Positions 1 through 7,071 of a DNA stretch of 7,878 nucleotides are shown here, piece after piece (position 1 is the stretch's first letter; each line of letters begins with the position of its first letter). Location: contig WJKD01000650.1 in NCBI GenBank assembly GCA_014729315.1, positions 1-7,878 on the forward strand, given 5' to 3'. Under the pieces are notes generated by a model. The model was not told the origin of the DNA. It did no database searches and was given only the letters and a program-made list of their open reading frames with translations. This DNA is from Promethearchaeota archaeon. GTDB lineage: Archaea; Asgardarchaeota; Lokiarchaeia; Sigynarchaeales; SOKP01. The translations under genes were made by a program, and so were the position numbers.

Positions 1-91
1 AATTAAAATAATCTAAATGAATAGGAAAAGCTAATAGTAAAAAATTCTCGTCTAAAATACTCTTCGTCAATTTTTTGATATCTTTAGTATA

Positions 92-625
92 TCAATTTTT
101 AACATATTTTTCAAACAATCTGTAAAGTTTCTCGAAAAATCTTTTAGCCTTTAGCGCCTCTTGCCTGCTTAGCTTTAAGTGATCATGCACAATTTCGTTT
201 CGAACTAACCGCCATCTGTTCAATTTTTTGAGCACACCCGAATTAACCCCCAGCGCTCCTTCGACTTCTCGTACGATATCGCTTAAATTCATTTTACTGT
301 TATTCTCAAGCTCCTTATCAAACACATGCTCGTAAAAATTCCGATAAAAGATTTCCGTTCCTCGATATTTAAGTTCCACAAAATCGCTGAAACGTCCTTC
401 CTTAAACGCCCGCTCGGCGTCCCGATTAATTTCAAAAATCTTGACCATAAAGGGCGGTAGATCTTTCAAGCCAACCGTCGTAGCGTCGATTACTTTACCA
501 ATCGTATCAACCGTCCTGCGAATAAACTCGAATAGGTCTGGCGGTTTTTTCGACCTTTTATCCGCAAATTGCTCGGATAGTTTCGTTTGATCTAGCGCTT
601 TGAAAAACTTTGCGATTCGTTCCAA
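92..625 (-). CDS. HEPN-domain protein, putative RNase (toxin-like)
   Basis: The protein has 177 residues if it starts at the TTG at 623-625. Residues about 72-175 are predicted helical and contain RNEIVH (R142, N143, H147). This fits the R-[polar]-x3-H signature of HEPN ribonucleases, the metal-independent RNases of many toxin-antitoxin, abortive-infection and CRISPR effector proteins. The first 70 residues are helical and basic, and I do not recognise them. The start is uncertain. No ATG lies in frame between the upstream TAA (695-697) and the TTG, but an ATG at 631-633 is off frame by one base and would be in frame with one extra T in the following T5 run, giving an MTFLERIA start. The gene ends in TGA. 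No nucleotidyltransferase (MNT) antitoxin partner is visible within the window; one could lie beyond the left edge. It is clearly less AT-rich than the right half (29 G/C of 60 at 361-420). The HEPN call is fairly firm; RNase activity and target are inferred. Confidence 0.72.
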   Translation of the reverse strand: MERIAKFFKALDQTKLSEQFADKRSKKPPDLFEFIRRTVDTIGKVIDATTVGLKDLPPFMVKIFEINRDAERAFKEGRFSDFVELKYRGTEIFYRNFYEHVFDKELENNSKMNLSDIVREVEGALGVNSGVLKKLNRWRLVRNEIVHDHLKLSRQEALKAKRFFEKLYRLFEKYVKN

Positions 626-809
626 AAAGTCATTCTTATTAACTCTGATTTTTTTCCCCCGTTTACGAATTCTTTTGCTGAATGCAATTCCTCTTTAGAG
701 TTATTTAGTTTAGATACATTCAGATTTTCATCGTCTCAAACTTCAAAAATTAATCATACAATCTAATTAAATCCTATTTAAGACAATTATGGATATTAAT
801 AATATAACC

Positions 810-826
810 ACTATTGTATAAATAGT
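810..826. repeat. Short perfect inverted repeat around a TATA-like sequence
   Basis: ACTATT (810-815) and AATAGT (821-826) are perfect inverted copies separated by GTATA. The repeat surrounds a TATA-like core readable on both strands, so it could be an operator over a promoter. In DNA this AT-rich, six-base arms also arise by chance, and the distance to the HEPN start (about 185 bases) does not help. Confidence 0.2.
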
Positions 827-865
827 TTAATTGTAAGAAACTGGATTAATTTTAAAACTTGGATC

Positions 866-884
866 GAAGAAAAAGAAACAAAAT
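866..884 (-). terminator. Possible T-rich archaeal terminator of the LRR gene
   Basis: Read on the minus strand this is a pyrimidine-rich tract with runs of four, three and five T (CATTTTGTTTCTTTTTCTTC), beginning about 57 bases after the LRR stop codon. Archaeal transcription commonly ends at oligo-T tracts without a hairpin. The call rests only on base content and position. Confidence 0.35.
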
Positions 885-940
885 GTTTTAAAATATTACC
901 TTGCTGTAATTTCCACTCTTATTAAAGAATAGTTCTGATT

Positions 941-1510
941 CTATTTAGTAAGACAATACTTCACAATCTTTAGAGGATCAAGAGCATAACCTTCATAATC
1001 AATTCCACCGACTTTTTCTAATAATTCGAGAGGAATAGGATTTTTTCCAATCCGAAGCGTTTTCAATTTATTCAAGCCCATGAGACCTTTAATGTCGATT
1101 ATTCGGTTATCGTACAAATTTAAAATGCGCAAGTTTTTTAGCTCGCTCAACCCGCTAATTTCTCTTACCTTATTCTCTTCGAACGATAATATCTCTAAGT
1201 TTTTGAGCCGATTAAGCCCTTGAATTTCCGTGAGCAAGTTGTCGGAGAGATACAACACCTTTAAATTTTTGAGCTTGTCTAATCCATTAAGCCTATTGAT
1301 CTGGTTGCCGTACAAATTCTATTTCTCCAAGCTCTGTAAAGAACCCAGATGAGAAATCTGCGTGATTCGATTTTTGTAAATGATTAGAATCCTCAGCTCC
1401 GTTAGCTTTTCGAGCCCCCTTATTTCCGTCATATTGTAAATATTCATGTTTCCCAAGTAGAGCAAGTCATTCTTAACCAGAATCCGCTTTTTCTTGATAT
1501 TAACAAACAT
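941..1510 (-). pseudogene. SDS22-like leucine-rich-repeat protein, interrupted by an in-frame TAG
   Basis: One reading frame of 189 codons runs from the ATG at 1510 to a TAG at 941-943, broken only by a TAG at 1319-1321 (codon 64). On both sides lie 22-residue leucine-rich repeats of the pattern LxxLxLxxNxIxxIxGLxxLxx; about six are recognisable, for example starting LRILIIYKNRI, LKVLYLSDNLL and LRILNLYDNRI. The C-terminus has an LRR cap (GKNPIPLELLEKVGG, then YALDPLKIVKYC) like those I associate with Asgard archaeal LRR proteins. The broken repeat reads LEK*NLYGNQI, so the stop sits exactly on the conserved leucine position. A single T-to-A change in TTG explains it. LRR proteins of this type are soluble protein-binding scaffolds, and no signal peptide or membrane segment is seen. 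Alternatives are a sequencing error, two separate products (the second from the TTG at 1313-1315), or suppression of TAG, for instance by pyrrolysine. The terminal stop is also TAG, which argues weakly against suppression. Confidence 0.8.
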
Positions 1511-1777
1511 TATTTTTCTCTATTATTTTTTTATTCAGTAGATTAAAATCCCACCATGAATACAACTTAGTTTTTCCCCCTTATATTTTGCCAAAAGCAG
1601 TTTGAAGAAATTCCTTAAGATAATCTCATTTGTTAAAAAAATATTTTTTATTAAAAAAGACGACAGGAAAATAACTAATCGATACAAAAAATATTATCAT
1701 TAACAATGATTTAATAATAATTCCTTTAAAGCACGAAGCTCTCTTAATTTTAATATTTTTTATTTATAGCGATAAAT
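1511..1777. promoter_or_regulatory. Divergent promoter region between the LRR and SWIM genes
   Basis: This 267-base AT-rich spacer lies between two divergent starts and must carry both promoters. A 14-base A6-TA-T6 palindrome at 1636-1649 lies near its middle; it may only reflect low complexity or DNA curvature. No gene is seen in it. The LRR start has no clear Shine-Dalgarno site (GAGAAAAATA precedes the ATG). Confidence 0.5.
1747..1757 (+). promoter_or_regulatory. Possible TATA box of the SWIM gene (leaderless mRNA)
   Basis: TTTTAATATTT is centred about 26 bases before the ATG at 1778, the spacing expected for an archaeal TATA box when transcription starts at the start codon itself. The bases just before the ATG (TATAGCGATAAAT) hold no Shine-Dalgarno motif, which fits a leaderless transcript. 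The strong AT bias of the surroundings limits confidence. Confidence 0.35.
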
Positions 1778-4018
1778 ATGACTACAAATCAAGATGATTT
1801 CTCAAGTGTCGATGATTTTTATTTAAATAAGGCGATGATACTTGAATGTTTCGATGCTTGGACATATACGAAGGGTGAACGATATTTTACGGATAGAGCG
1901 GTGGAATCATGGGAAGCAAAAGAAAACGGAATTGATGGAAAAATTAAGGGTAGTTCTTTTCCTTTTTACAAGACGAAACTGCGCCTCGACAATGGACGCT
2001 TGATTGGAACTTGCTCTTGTCCAGTAGGGATAGATTGTAAACATTGTGTTGCTTTAGCGCTTCAATGGTTAGAAGATAAAGATAAAATTAATGAAACCAA
2101 TAAAACACGCATAAGACAGCTTAGCTTAAACGAAAACGATGAAACATTTGAAGAAGAACCAGAATACTCCGAAATGACTAATGACATTCCAGAAATACCG
2201 ATGGAACTAAAAGATAATCCAATTCAGGACTCAAAAAGCTATATTCAAAACCTTCCGCGAACCGATCTCGAGAACTTAGCTAGTTTTTTTATGAAGAAAT
2301 TCACTAAGACTCGAGCTATCACGATTTTTTCACCCCAATTTATATCTACCACTTGGAACTCCCGATTAACAAAATTAGACGACGATATTAAGGAATATAA
2401 AAAAAAACAAAGTGATGTTGTCAATAGTACTCCCCTAAAAATCTTAGAACAGATCACCGATGAAAATTCCAAAAAACAGTGTCTTAAGGCTTGGTTTGAG
2501 GGATATATGGATGTAATAAATCAGGTAAAAAGTGAATGTCGTTTACGAGGGATCTTTGAAGAGGAATGTGAAGAATTATATGAATATTATAAAAATGAAG
2601 AATATGATAGAATGGAAGAGGAATATCACGAGGAGAATAGCGAACGATATCATAATTCTTATAATCGGTGGGATTATGACGATTACGGTTATTTAGAGCC
2701 TTATGAAGATTTCGATCTCGATTCACTTACGCTAAAATCTTACATCGAAGGGTTCTTTAGCTGGTTGTTTGCTCCCATACAAGATATTTGCGAATATGGG
2801 TTATATCTCCACCATTACAATTTGGTTAAACGTCTAGATTACTTAATCAAGGAGGGTATTCAATGGTTAGTAGAATTAAAACTTCCTACAGAGGAATTAG
2901 GAATTGATTCTGAAAAAATCTTAGTGCTAATGGATTTGAAGAGTATGATCGCTACTAAATTATCAGTTCTCTCTACTTTTTCAAGTGAAAAAGACCAAAT
3001 CGACCATTTATACTCACTCTTTATAGAAAATCCCAGTTATCGAAATTCTGAAATAATATGGTCTCAGCTTCATCGCATACGCCCTTCTGAACAAAACATC
3101 CGATATATCTTTAAAAAAATACTTAAAAACTTCGAAGAAAAACCAACACGGGAAAAATTCGACCTATTAAAGAGATTAGGCTCGAAATATCAACCAGATA
3201 TGATAAATTCTCTACTTAAATCTTCAATTGAGAGTTTCTTTAAGGCTTTAGATGCAGAGCATATAATTAAGGAAATTTTTGGTATTTTGGAAACGCAGCC
3301 CGTAGAGATGACTTTCGAGGTAGAATCGGATCTAAAACAAGCTGCATTAAAAGTTCCCACAAAAGCTCACAGAAGCGATACAAGTTTATATCGTCGGACC
3401 GTTGACTGGCTAGTAAATTATTATATTCAAAAAAATATGCACGCTCGTGCGTTTAATCAATTGATCGAGCTTACTAAAATACGCCCAAAAACCTTTAAGT
3501 TCAAAGATTACATGATGCTCAAAAATTTATTACCACGTTTGACGGATGCATTCGTTTCCGAATATCAAAGCGCTATCTCGGTAATAATTAAAAAAGGAAG
3601 CAAAGAAGTTACCTTTCGTTTACTATTGGATCTGGAAAAATACAATGATGCATGCAAAAGGATTAAGAACCTTTCAACTTCTACTTATTCGTATTCAATG
3701 CATCACGATACGAAATGGGGAGCCATCACGCGCCTGATGCCACACATTTCATCAGTCTCCGATAAGAATAAAGAACTCATGATTAAAATTTTAAGGTCTC
3801 ACATTTCCAATTGGTTGTCTCATAGTAGTAGGAATCGTCCAGACTCAAGCATAGCAGAAGCGATTTCTCAAATTCGGAAGATATATCTCACTTTTAAAGC
3901 GAAAAATGGGGACATGCTATGGAAAGAATGGTTTCAAATGTTCTCAAATAAGCACTGGCGTTTACGGAATCTCCGTAGTGCTCTCAATAGGAAGGGTATT
4001 GAAATGAAAAAAAGTTAA
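1778..4018 (+). CDS. Large SWIM zinc-finger protein
   Basis: The protein has 746 residues. The N-terminal part (about 15-98) ends in CSCPVGIDCKH, a CxCx5CxH SWIM zinc finger (C79, C81, C87, H89). The preceding KGERYFTDRAVESW and KLRLDNGRLIGT segments are the usual lead-in of this family. An acidic linker follows (about 117-150), then helical sequence with a very acidic, tyrosine-rich stretch at about 261-316. Residues about 340-735 look like an all-helical repeat scaffold (TPR-like, for example near 536-590). The C-terminal KEWFQMFSNKHWRLRNLRSAL resembles the basic end of other long SWIM proteins. SWIM domains bind DNA or proteins; long prokaryotic members are mostly uncharacterised, so role and partner are unknown. 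The ATG is the only sensible start, because a TAA lies in frame at 1751-1753. The gene stands alone: it diverges from the LRR gene and is convergent with a small minus-strand gene. No membrane segment is seen. Confidence 0.9.
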   Translation: MTTNQDDFSSVDDFYLNKAMILECFDAWTYTKGERYFTDRAVESWEAKENGIDGKIKGSSFPFYKTKLRLDNGRLIGTCSCPVGIDCKHCVALALQWLEDKDKINETNKTRIRQLSLNENDETFEEEPEYSEMTNDIPEIPMELKDNPIQDSKSYIQNLPRTDLENLASFFMKKFTKTRAITIFSPQFISTTWNSRLTKLDDDIKEYKKKQSDVVNSTPLKILEQITDENSKKQCLKAWFEGYMDVINQVKSECRLRGIFEEECEELYEYYKNEEYDRMEEEYHEENSERYHNSYNRWDYDDYGYLEPYEDFDLDSLTLKSYIEGFFSWLFAPIQDICEYGLYLHHYNLVKRLDYLIKEGIQWLVELKLPTEELGIDSEKILVLMDLKSMIATKLSVLSTFSSEKDQIDHLYSLFIENPSYRNSEIIWSQLHRIRPSEQNIRYIFKKILKNFEEKPTREKFDLLKRLGSKYQPDMINSLLKSSIESFFKALDAEHIIKEIFGILETQPVEMTFEVESDLKQAALKVPTKAHRSDTSLYRRTVDWLVNYYIQKNMHARAFNQLIELTKIRPKTFKFKDYMMLKNLLPRLTDAFVSEYQSAISVIIKKGSKEVTFRLLLDLEKYNDACKRIKNLSTSTYSYSMHHDTKWGAITRLMPHISSVSDKNKELMIKILRSHISNWLSHSSRNRPDSSIAEAISQIRKIYLTFKAKNGDMLWKEWFQMFSNKHWRLRNLRSALNRKGIEMKKS

Positions 4019-4038
4019 TTATTTTGTTATCCTGATGT

Positions 4039-4052
4039 GTTTTTCTTTCCTC
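4039..4052 (+). terminator. Probable T-rich terminator after the SWIM gene
   Basis: GTTTTTCTTTCCTC begins 20 bases after the SWIM TAA stop. Oligo-T tracts without a stem-loop are the usual archaeal terminator, and the gene on the other side is convergent, so transcription is expected to stop here. A second T7 run lies at 4066-4072, over the end of the small convergent gene. Confidence 0.45.
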
Positions 4053-4070
4053 TTGCGAATATAGATTTTT

Positions 4071-4268
4071 TTAGGATTGAATTGATGGTAGAGTATCTGC
4101 GAGAATTATTTGTCCATCAACAATTCCAATATCTTTGTTAGAAAACATTTGATATGATGCTTTCTCGTCTGGTAAGAGCATAGGAAGATCTAACTCACTT
4201 AATATTGAGTATTCTTTGCTTTCTTTGGTAACTGTTTTAACTAGATTATTCTTAATTGTTTCTTCCAT
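4071..4268 (-). CDS. Small protein of unknown function (65 residues)
   Basis: I do not recognise this protein. From the ATG at 4266-4268 it has 65 residues (starts MEETIKNNLVKTVTKESKEY). It is soluble and mixed in charge, with no cysteine pairs, signal peptide or membrane segment. A TTG two codons earlier could extend it. Its composition is protein-like, with a hydrophobic LSELDLPMLLPDE segment and a DIGIVDGQIILAD segment that could form a beta hairpin. Support for it being real is a well-placed TATA box at 4298-4309 and the lack of any competing gene on the other strand. It converges on the SWIM gene with a gap of 52 bases and lies just downstream of decayed coding sequence, so it could also be a remnant. 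Confidence 0.5.
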   Translation of the reverse strand: MEETIKNNLVKTVTKESKEYSILSELDLPMLLPDEKASYQMFSNKDIGIVDGQIILADTLPSIQS

Positions 4269-4297
4269 AAACAAATCTACTCTTATTTTGCGATTAT

Positions 4298-4309
4298 TTT
4301 ATAAAAGAT
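4298..4309 (-). promoter_or_regulatory. TATA box of the small gene at 4071-4268
   Basis: On the minus strand the site reads CTTTTATAAAAT's reverse-strand equivalent (core TTTATAAAA), 30-41 bases before the ATG. With the usual 25-base TATA-to-start distance, the leader would be about 10 bases. The TAA that closes the decayed frame upstream (4309-4311) abuts this box. Confidence 0.45.
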
Positions 4310-4578
4310 TAATCTACTAAATTTTTAATTTTTACCATAATATCTTTAGATAATTTCATATTGGATGCTTTTATAGATATCCCAAGTTTTATCATAGCAA
4401 GGAAAGCATCAGGATTTACTCAAAGACGTTCGAATCTTTCGCCGCACTGGTGACAGTATTTCTCTGGATAATCGATGTTCCAGAATCTTGTCCAAATTTT
4501 TAGACCCGAAGGACATAAGGGGACTCTTGGATTAAATGGGATTCTCGCTTGACAACGAATGCAATATCCAAGATCTCA
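4309..4578 (-). pseudogene. Decayed C-terminal zinc ribbon of a PLD-like (HKD) nuclease-type protein
   Basis: One frame on the minus strand reads DLGYCIRCQARIPFNP, then VPLCPSGLKIW and NIDYPEKYCHQCGERF. This matches from memory the GYCIRCG.IP.NP..PLC..C...W....YPEKYCH.CG pattern seen at the C-terminus of many archaeal and bacterial phospholipase-D-like (HKD) nuclease-related proteins. The frame is closed by TGA on the 5' side (4576-4578) and by TGA directly after GERFERL (4420-4422). Beyond the second stop it stays open to the TAA at 4309-4311. The fourth ribbon cysteine expected after LCPS is glycine (codon GGT). No start codon and no PLD catalytic HKD motif remain. I read it as a degraded gene end; the exact family is inferred from the pattern. 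Confidence 0.6.
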
Positions 4579-4762
4579 ATTGCTCCCAATCATCAAAAAC
4601 ATCAAATTTGTTAATCAAGGAAGTATCATAGAGAGAGAGGAGAACATGGAATAATAGATCTGTTATAAATGGAAAGTTTCTTTACACAGAGATCCTTTCG
4701 TATTTTTTCAATAAATTCTCTCTTCCTCCAAGCCAAGTCCACTGAATTTTCTCAGTTTCGAG
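4535..4762 (-). pseudogene. Decayed coding remnant of unknown identity
   Basis: In a second minus-strand frame the DNA reads LETEKIQWTWLGGRENLL..., a TAA (4682-4684), then RNFPFITDLLFHVLLSLYD and NKFDVFDDWEQLRSWI, ending at TAA (4532-4534). The sequence is strikingly protein-like for this AT-rich DNA, yet a TGA (4763-4765) and the internal TAA break it, and there is no start. It overlaps the zinc-ribbon remnant in a different frame. One indel near 4575-4580 would join DDWEQL to DLGYCIRC, so both may be one dead gene. A transposase fragment is another possibility. I do not recognise the family. Confidence 0.4.
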
Positions 4763-4932
4763 TCAAGAAGCAGCTCCGCAAAGAGCGACCTATTTTGTAC
4801 TTATTAAAAAGTAATTTTCACTCATAAATCATATGCATTTTTAGTTTTTTTCTGATTGAGACTTATTTTGAAACAATCAATATTAATACCCATGAATTAA
4901 GAAATCGAGTATTCCAAAAATTCATAAATAAT
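4763..4932. other. Spacer downstream of the ATPase operon
   Basis: These 170 bases hold no supportable gene. They separate the end of the minus-strand ATPase gene from the decayed stretch and should contain the operon's terminator. The only minus-strand T runs are short (T5 near 4916-4920 and near 4806-4810), so no terminator is assigned. Confidence 0.4.
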
Positions 4933-7071
4933 TTAATTGAAATTGAATAAGACAGAATTCTCATTAGTTCGATTAAACAAACTTATGGTATATTCCATCA
5001 AATCATCTAAAGAGTCCATTTTTATTATTCTCTCTGAGAATGCAATAGTCTTATCAGTAATACTTTCAATAATATTCGATCGTTTCATTAACTCATAATA
5101 TTTCTCAATGTCGGTTATACCTAAAGAATTTTCTTCAATGAACTTTCTTATACTGGATTTATATATCCTCCCAGAATCAGTAAATCTTCTTTTATGATAT
5201 AACTGTGAAATTAAGTTGAGACATGTTTTTTGTTCGATTGTTAATTCAAGTTTAGGTTTAATTGAGATTTCTTCTCCTTCATCTTTTTCTTTAATTTCCT
5301 CTTTTGATTCTTTAGTTTTACGAGGACCAAAATCGATACCAATATTTTGCTTTATTTCTTGATATTGAGACGAAAAATTACCAAAGAAATCGAACCAATT
5401 AGCAAGAGATTGTAAAAAGTCTAATAAACTTTCAGCTTTAGAACTTACTTTTGTAATCCCGTTAATTGGAGCAAATGCCATTGGATTGATTATGTGAATA
5501 AAATGAAGTCGTTCATATATTTTTTTATCATAACCATTATTCTCCCCATATTCATATATCTCCTTTTTGATAGCTTCAAGAGGAGAAGGACAAAAAATAA
5601 TCAAAACTAACGGATCTTCTGGATGGAGCTGTAAAAATTGTAATGCTTGATATCCTTTTTTGCCCTTGAATTTTGAAGTCAGTTTTATTTCTACATGAGT
5701 TCTTACTTGTTCATCTTGTAAAGAATAATTAACAAAATATCCATCAATTTTATCTTTCGTCAATTGATACGAAGGATCAACAGCAATATCCTCACGGACA
5801 AATTTTATGGTTAATCGATCTAGAATACTTGGTAAGTTTTTCTGAATCAAGTTACCGTAAAATGTAGTATTATTTTTCCATTCTTTAATTCCAATTTCTA
5901 ATGGAATTTTTAAGTTCTTATAATCATTCAGGATTTGAATAATTTTTGAATTTGCCATTCGTCGAGATAACGAACTATATTTGGATTCTAAAATAACAAA
6001 AGTCTGTTCGAGAAAATTATTATCAATTTTTAATCTGTTATTTGTTAAATGATAAAACGCAGCAATATTGACTAAGGCTTCGTCAATCTTTGAACCATAG
6101 TTTCCAGGTTCAACGACTTTTTCGGAAGAGTTATAGATTCGGTTTAATCGACTCGCTATTGGTGAAATATTTTCAAATTTTGGTTGCATTGTTAAGAATA
6201 GACGGTTTACTCGATCTGTACAAGCAAATATAATAAATGTCTTTATTTTATTATCTGGCACTTCAAGAACATATTTCATCAGTTTTGATATTCGATTAAA
6301 ATCTCTACTAAATCTTAATGCTTCCCCTCTTTCTTCTAACCATAAATCAACTTCATCAAATAAAAATAGAAAAGAAATTCCTTCTTGTGAGCAAAACTGC
6401 ATTAAATCAATGATTTTTCCAAAAATTAGTAAAGGGTCAACTAAAATAGTAGAATGCAAAAGATTGTCTAATTTATTTATTTCTTTTTTTAAGTTTGGAT
6501 TCTTTATTTTTCTTAAATTTTCAAGTATGATCTCTGCTTCCTTAAGATTACTTGATTGTCTTATCGAAATCTGCACTTCGGCAATTTTATGTCGTAATTC
6601 TTGAGAAAATTTCCGATAAGAATCTGTATCCTCTTGGAACTTGGGATTTCGAGCAATAATTTTGAATATCTGAGAGAATATATTTTCAAAAATAAGAATT
6701 GGATTAATATGATGTAAATCTTCAAATAAAACTGTAATACAATTTGATAATTTAGATGAAATTTCATTCGATATCAAATTTAAAAATTGGGTTTTGCTAC
6801 CCCCATATTGGGAAAAATAAAATAGATATCCAGAATTTATTGCATTTTCTTCTTGTATATCTCTTAGCCCTTTATGAACAAGATTCAATCCTCGCTCAAT
6901 CTCGTCTGATAACACAATGAAATCTTTGATAGAAAAGTTTTGTGGTACTATTTCACTTTTTATGATTTGATTATCCCCAGTACCTTCAAAGATTCTTAGT
7001 ATTTTTTCAATTTGATCTTCAAAAAATGAGTAATTATTTACCAGTTTATTATATTCTTGGTACAAATTCAT
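4933..7071 (-). CDS. P-loop ATPase fused to a putative PD-(D/E)XK nuclease and winged helix
   Basis: The protein has 712 residues. A helical N-terminal part (1-78) precedes a P-loop ATPase. YFSQYGGSKTQFLNLI (85-100) is a degenerate Walker A whose shape recalls the xxYGxGKTHFL loop of BREX/DUF2791-like ATPases. FLFLFDEVD (234-242) is Walker B, IIFACTDR (280-287) is a likely sensor 1, and R308 and R311 are candidate arginine fingers. A long helical, partly coiled-coil insert (about 140-205) separates the Walker motifs. Residues about 405-500 read as a PD-(D/E)XK fold: D443 in KIDGYF, E461 and K463 in HVEIKLTS, then a GYQALQF helix (Q475) and the strand PLVLIIF. A charged lysine/glutamate linker (583-606) leads to a likely winged helix (about 608-685). 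It lacks a membrane segment. It is translationally coupled to the zinc-finger gene upstream (ATGA overlap), with only a weak GGG at 7079-7081 as a ribosome site. Expected role: ATP-driven nucleic-acid remodelling or cutting. ATPase 0.9, nuclease about 0.6, winged helix about 0.5. Confidence 0.85.
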   Translation of the reverse strand: MNLYQEYNKLVNNYSFFEDQIEKILRIFEGTGDNQIIKSEIVPQNFSIKDFIVLSDEIERGLNLVHKGLRDIQEENAINSGYLFYFSQYGGSKTQFLNLISNEISSKLSNCITVLFEDLHHINPILIFENIFSQIFKIIARNPKFQEDTDSYRKFSQELRHKIAEVQISIRQSSNLKEAEIILENLRKIKNPNLKKEINKLDNLLHSTILVDPLLIFGKIIDLMQFCSQEGISFLFLFDEVDLWLEERGEALRFSRDFNRISKLMKYVLEVPDNKIKTFIIFACTDRVNRLFLTMQPKFENISPIASRLNRIYNSSEKVVEPGNYGSKIDEALVNIAAFYHLTNNRLKIDNNFLEQTFVILESKYSSLSRRMANSKIIQILNDYKNLKIPLEIGIKEWKNNTTFYGNLIQKNLPSILDRLTIKFVREDIAVDPSYQLTKDKIDGYFVNYSLQDEQVRTHVEIKLTSKFKGKKGYQALQFLQLHPEDPLVLIIFCPSPLEAIKKEIYEYGENNGYDKKIYERLHFIHIINPMAFAPINGITKVSSKAESLLDFLQSLANWFDFFGNFSSQYQEIKQNIGIDFGPRKTKESKEEIKEKDEGEEISIKPKLELTIEQKTCLNLISQLYHKRRFTDSGRIYKSSIRKFIEENSLGITDIEKYYELMKRSNIIESITDKTIAFSERIIKMDSLDDLMEYTISLFNRTNENSVLFNFN

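Larger units (their letters stand above)
626..940. other. Spacer without genes between the HEPN and LRR genes
   Basis: I see no coding frame of useful length, no tRNA-like fold and no clear repeat array in these 315 bases. The stretch should hold the end of the LRR transcript (T-rich tract on the minus strand near 866-884) and the promoter of the HEPN gene. The best minus-strand TATA-like site is within 817-826 but lies almost 200 bases from the HEPN start, so the promoter is not assigned. A small inverted repeat sits at 810-826. Confidence 0.6.

Noticed and set aside
1636..1649. A6-TA-T6 palindrome as a specific operator
   Set aside because: Low-complexity A/T palindromes are expected in such a spacer; no second copy supports a binding site.
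2245..2726. Minus-strand open frames inside the SWIM gene
   Set aside because: They lie wholly antisense to a convincing long gene and their translations look like low-complexity shadows of acidic and tyrosine codons.
4420..4578. TGA codons in the zinc-ribbon frame read as selenocysteine or tryptophan
   Set aside because: TGA is the normal stop of the HEPN and zinc-finger genes here, a ribbon cysteine is also lost, and a TAA and frame change lie close by; gene decay is simpler.
6410..6767. Short open frames on both strands within the ATPase gene
   Set aside because: They overlap a well-supported coding frame, have no promoter or start context of their own, and consist of F/I/L-rich shadow sequence.
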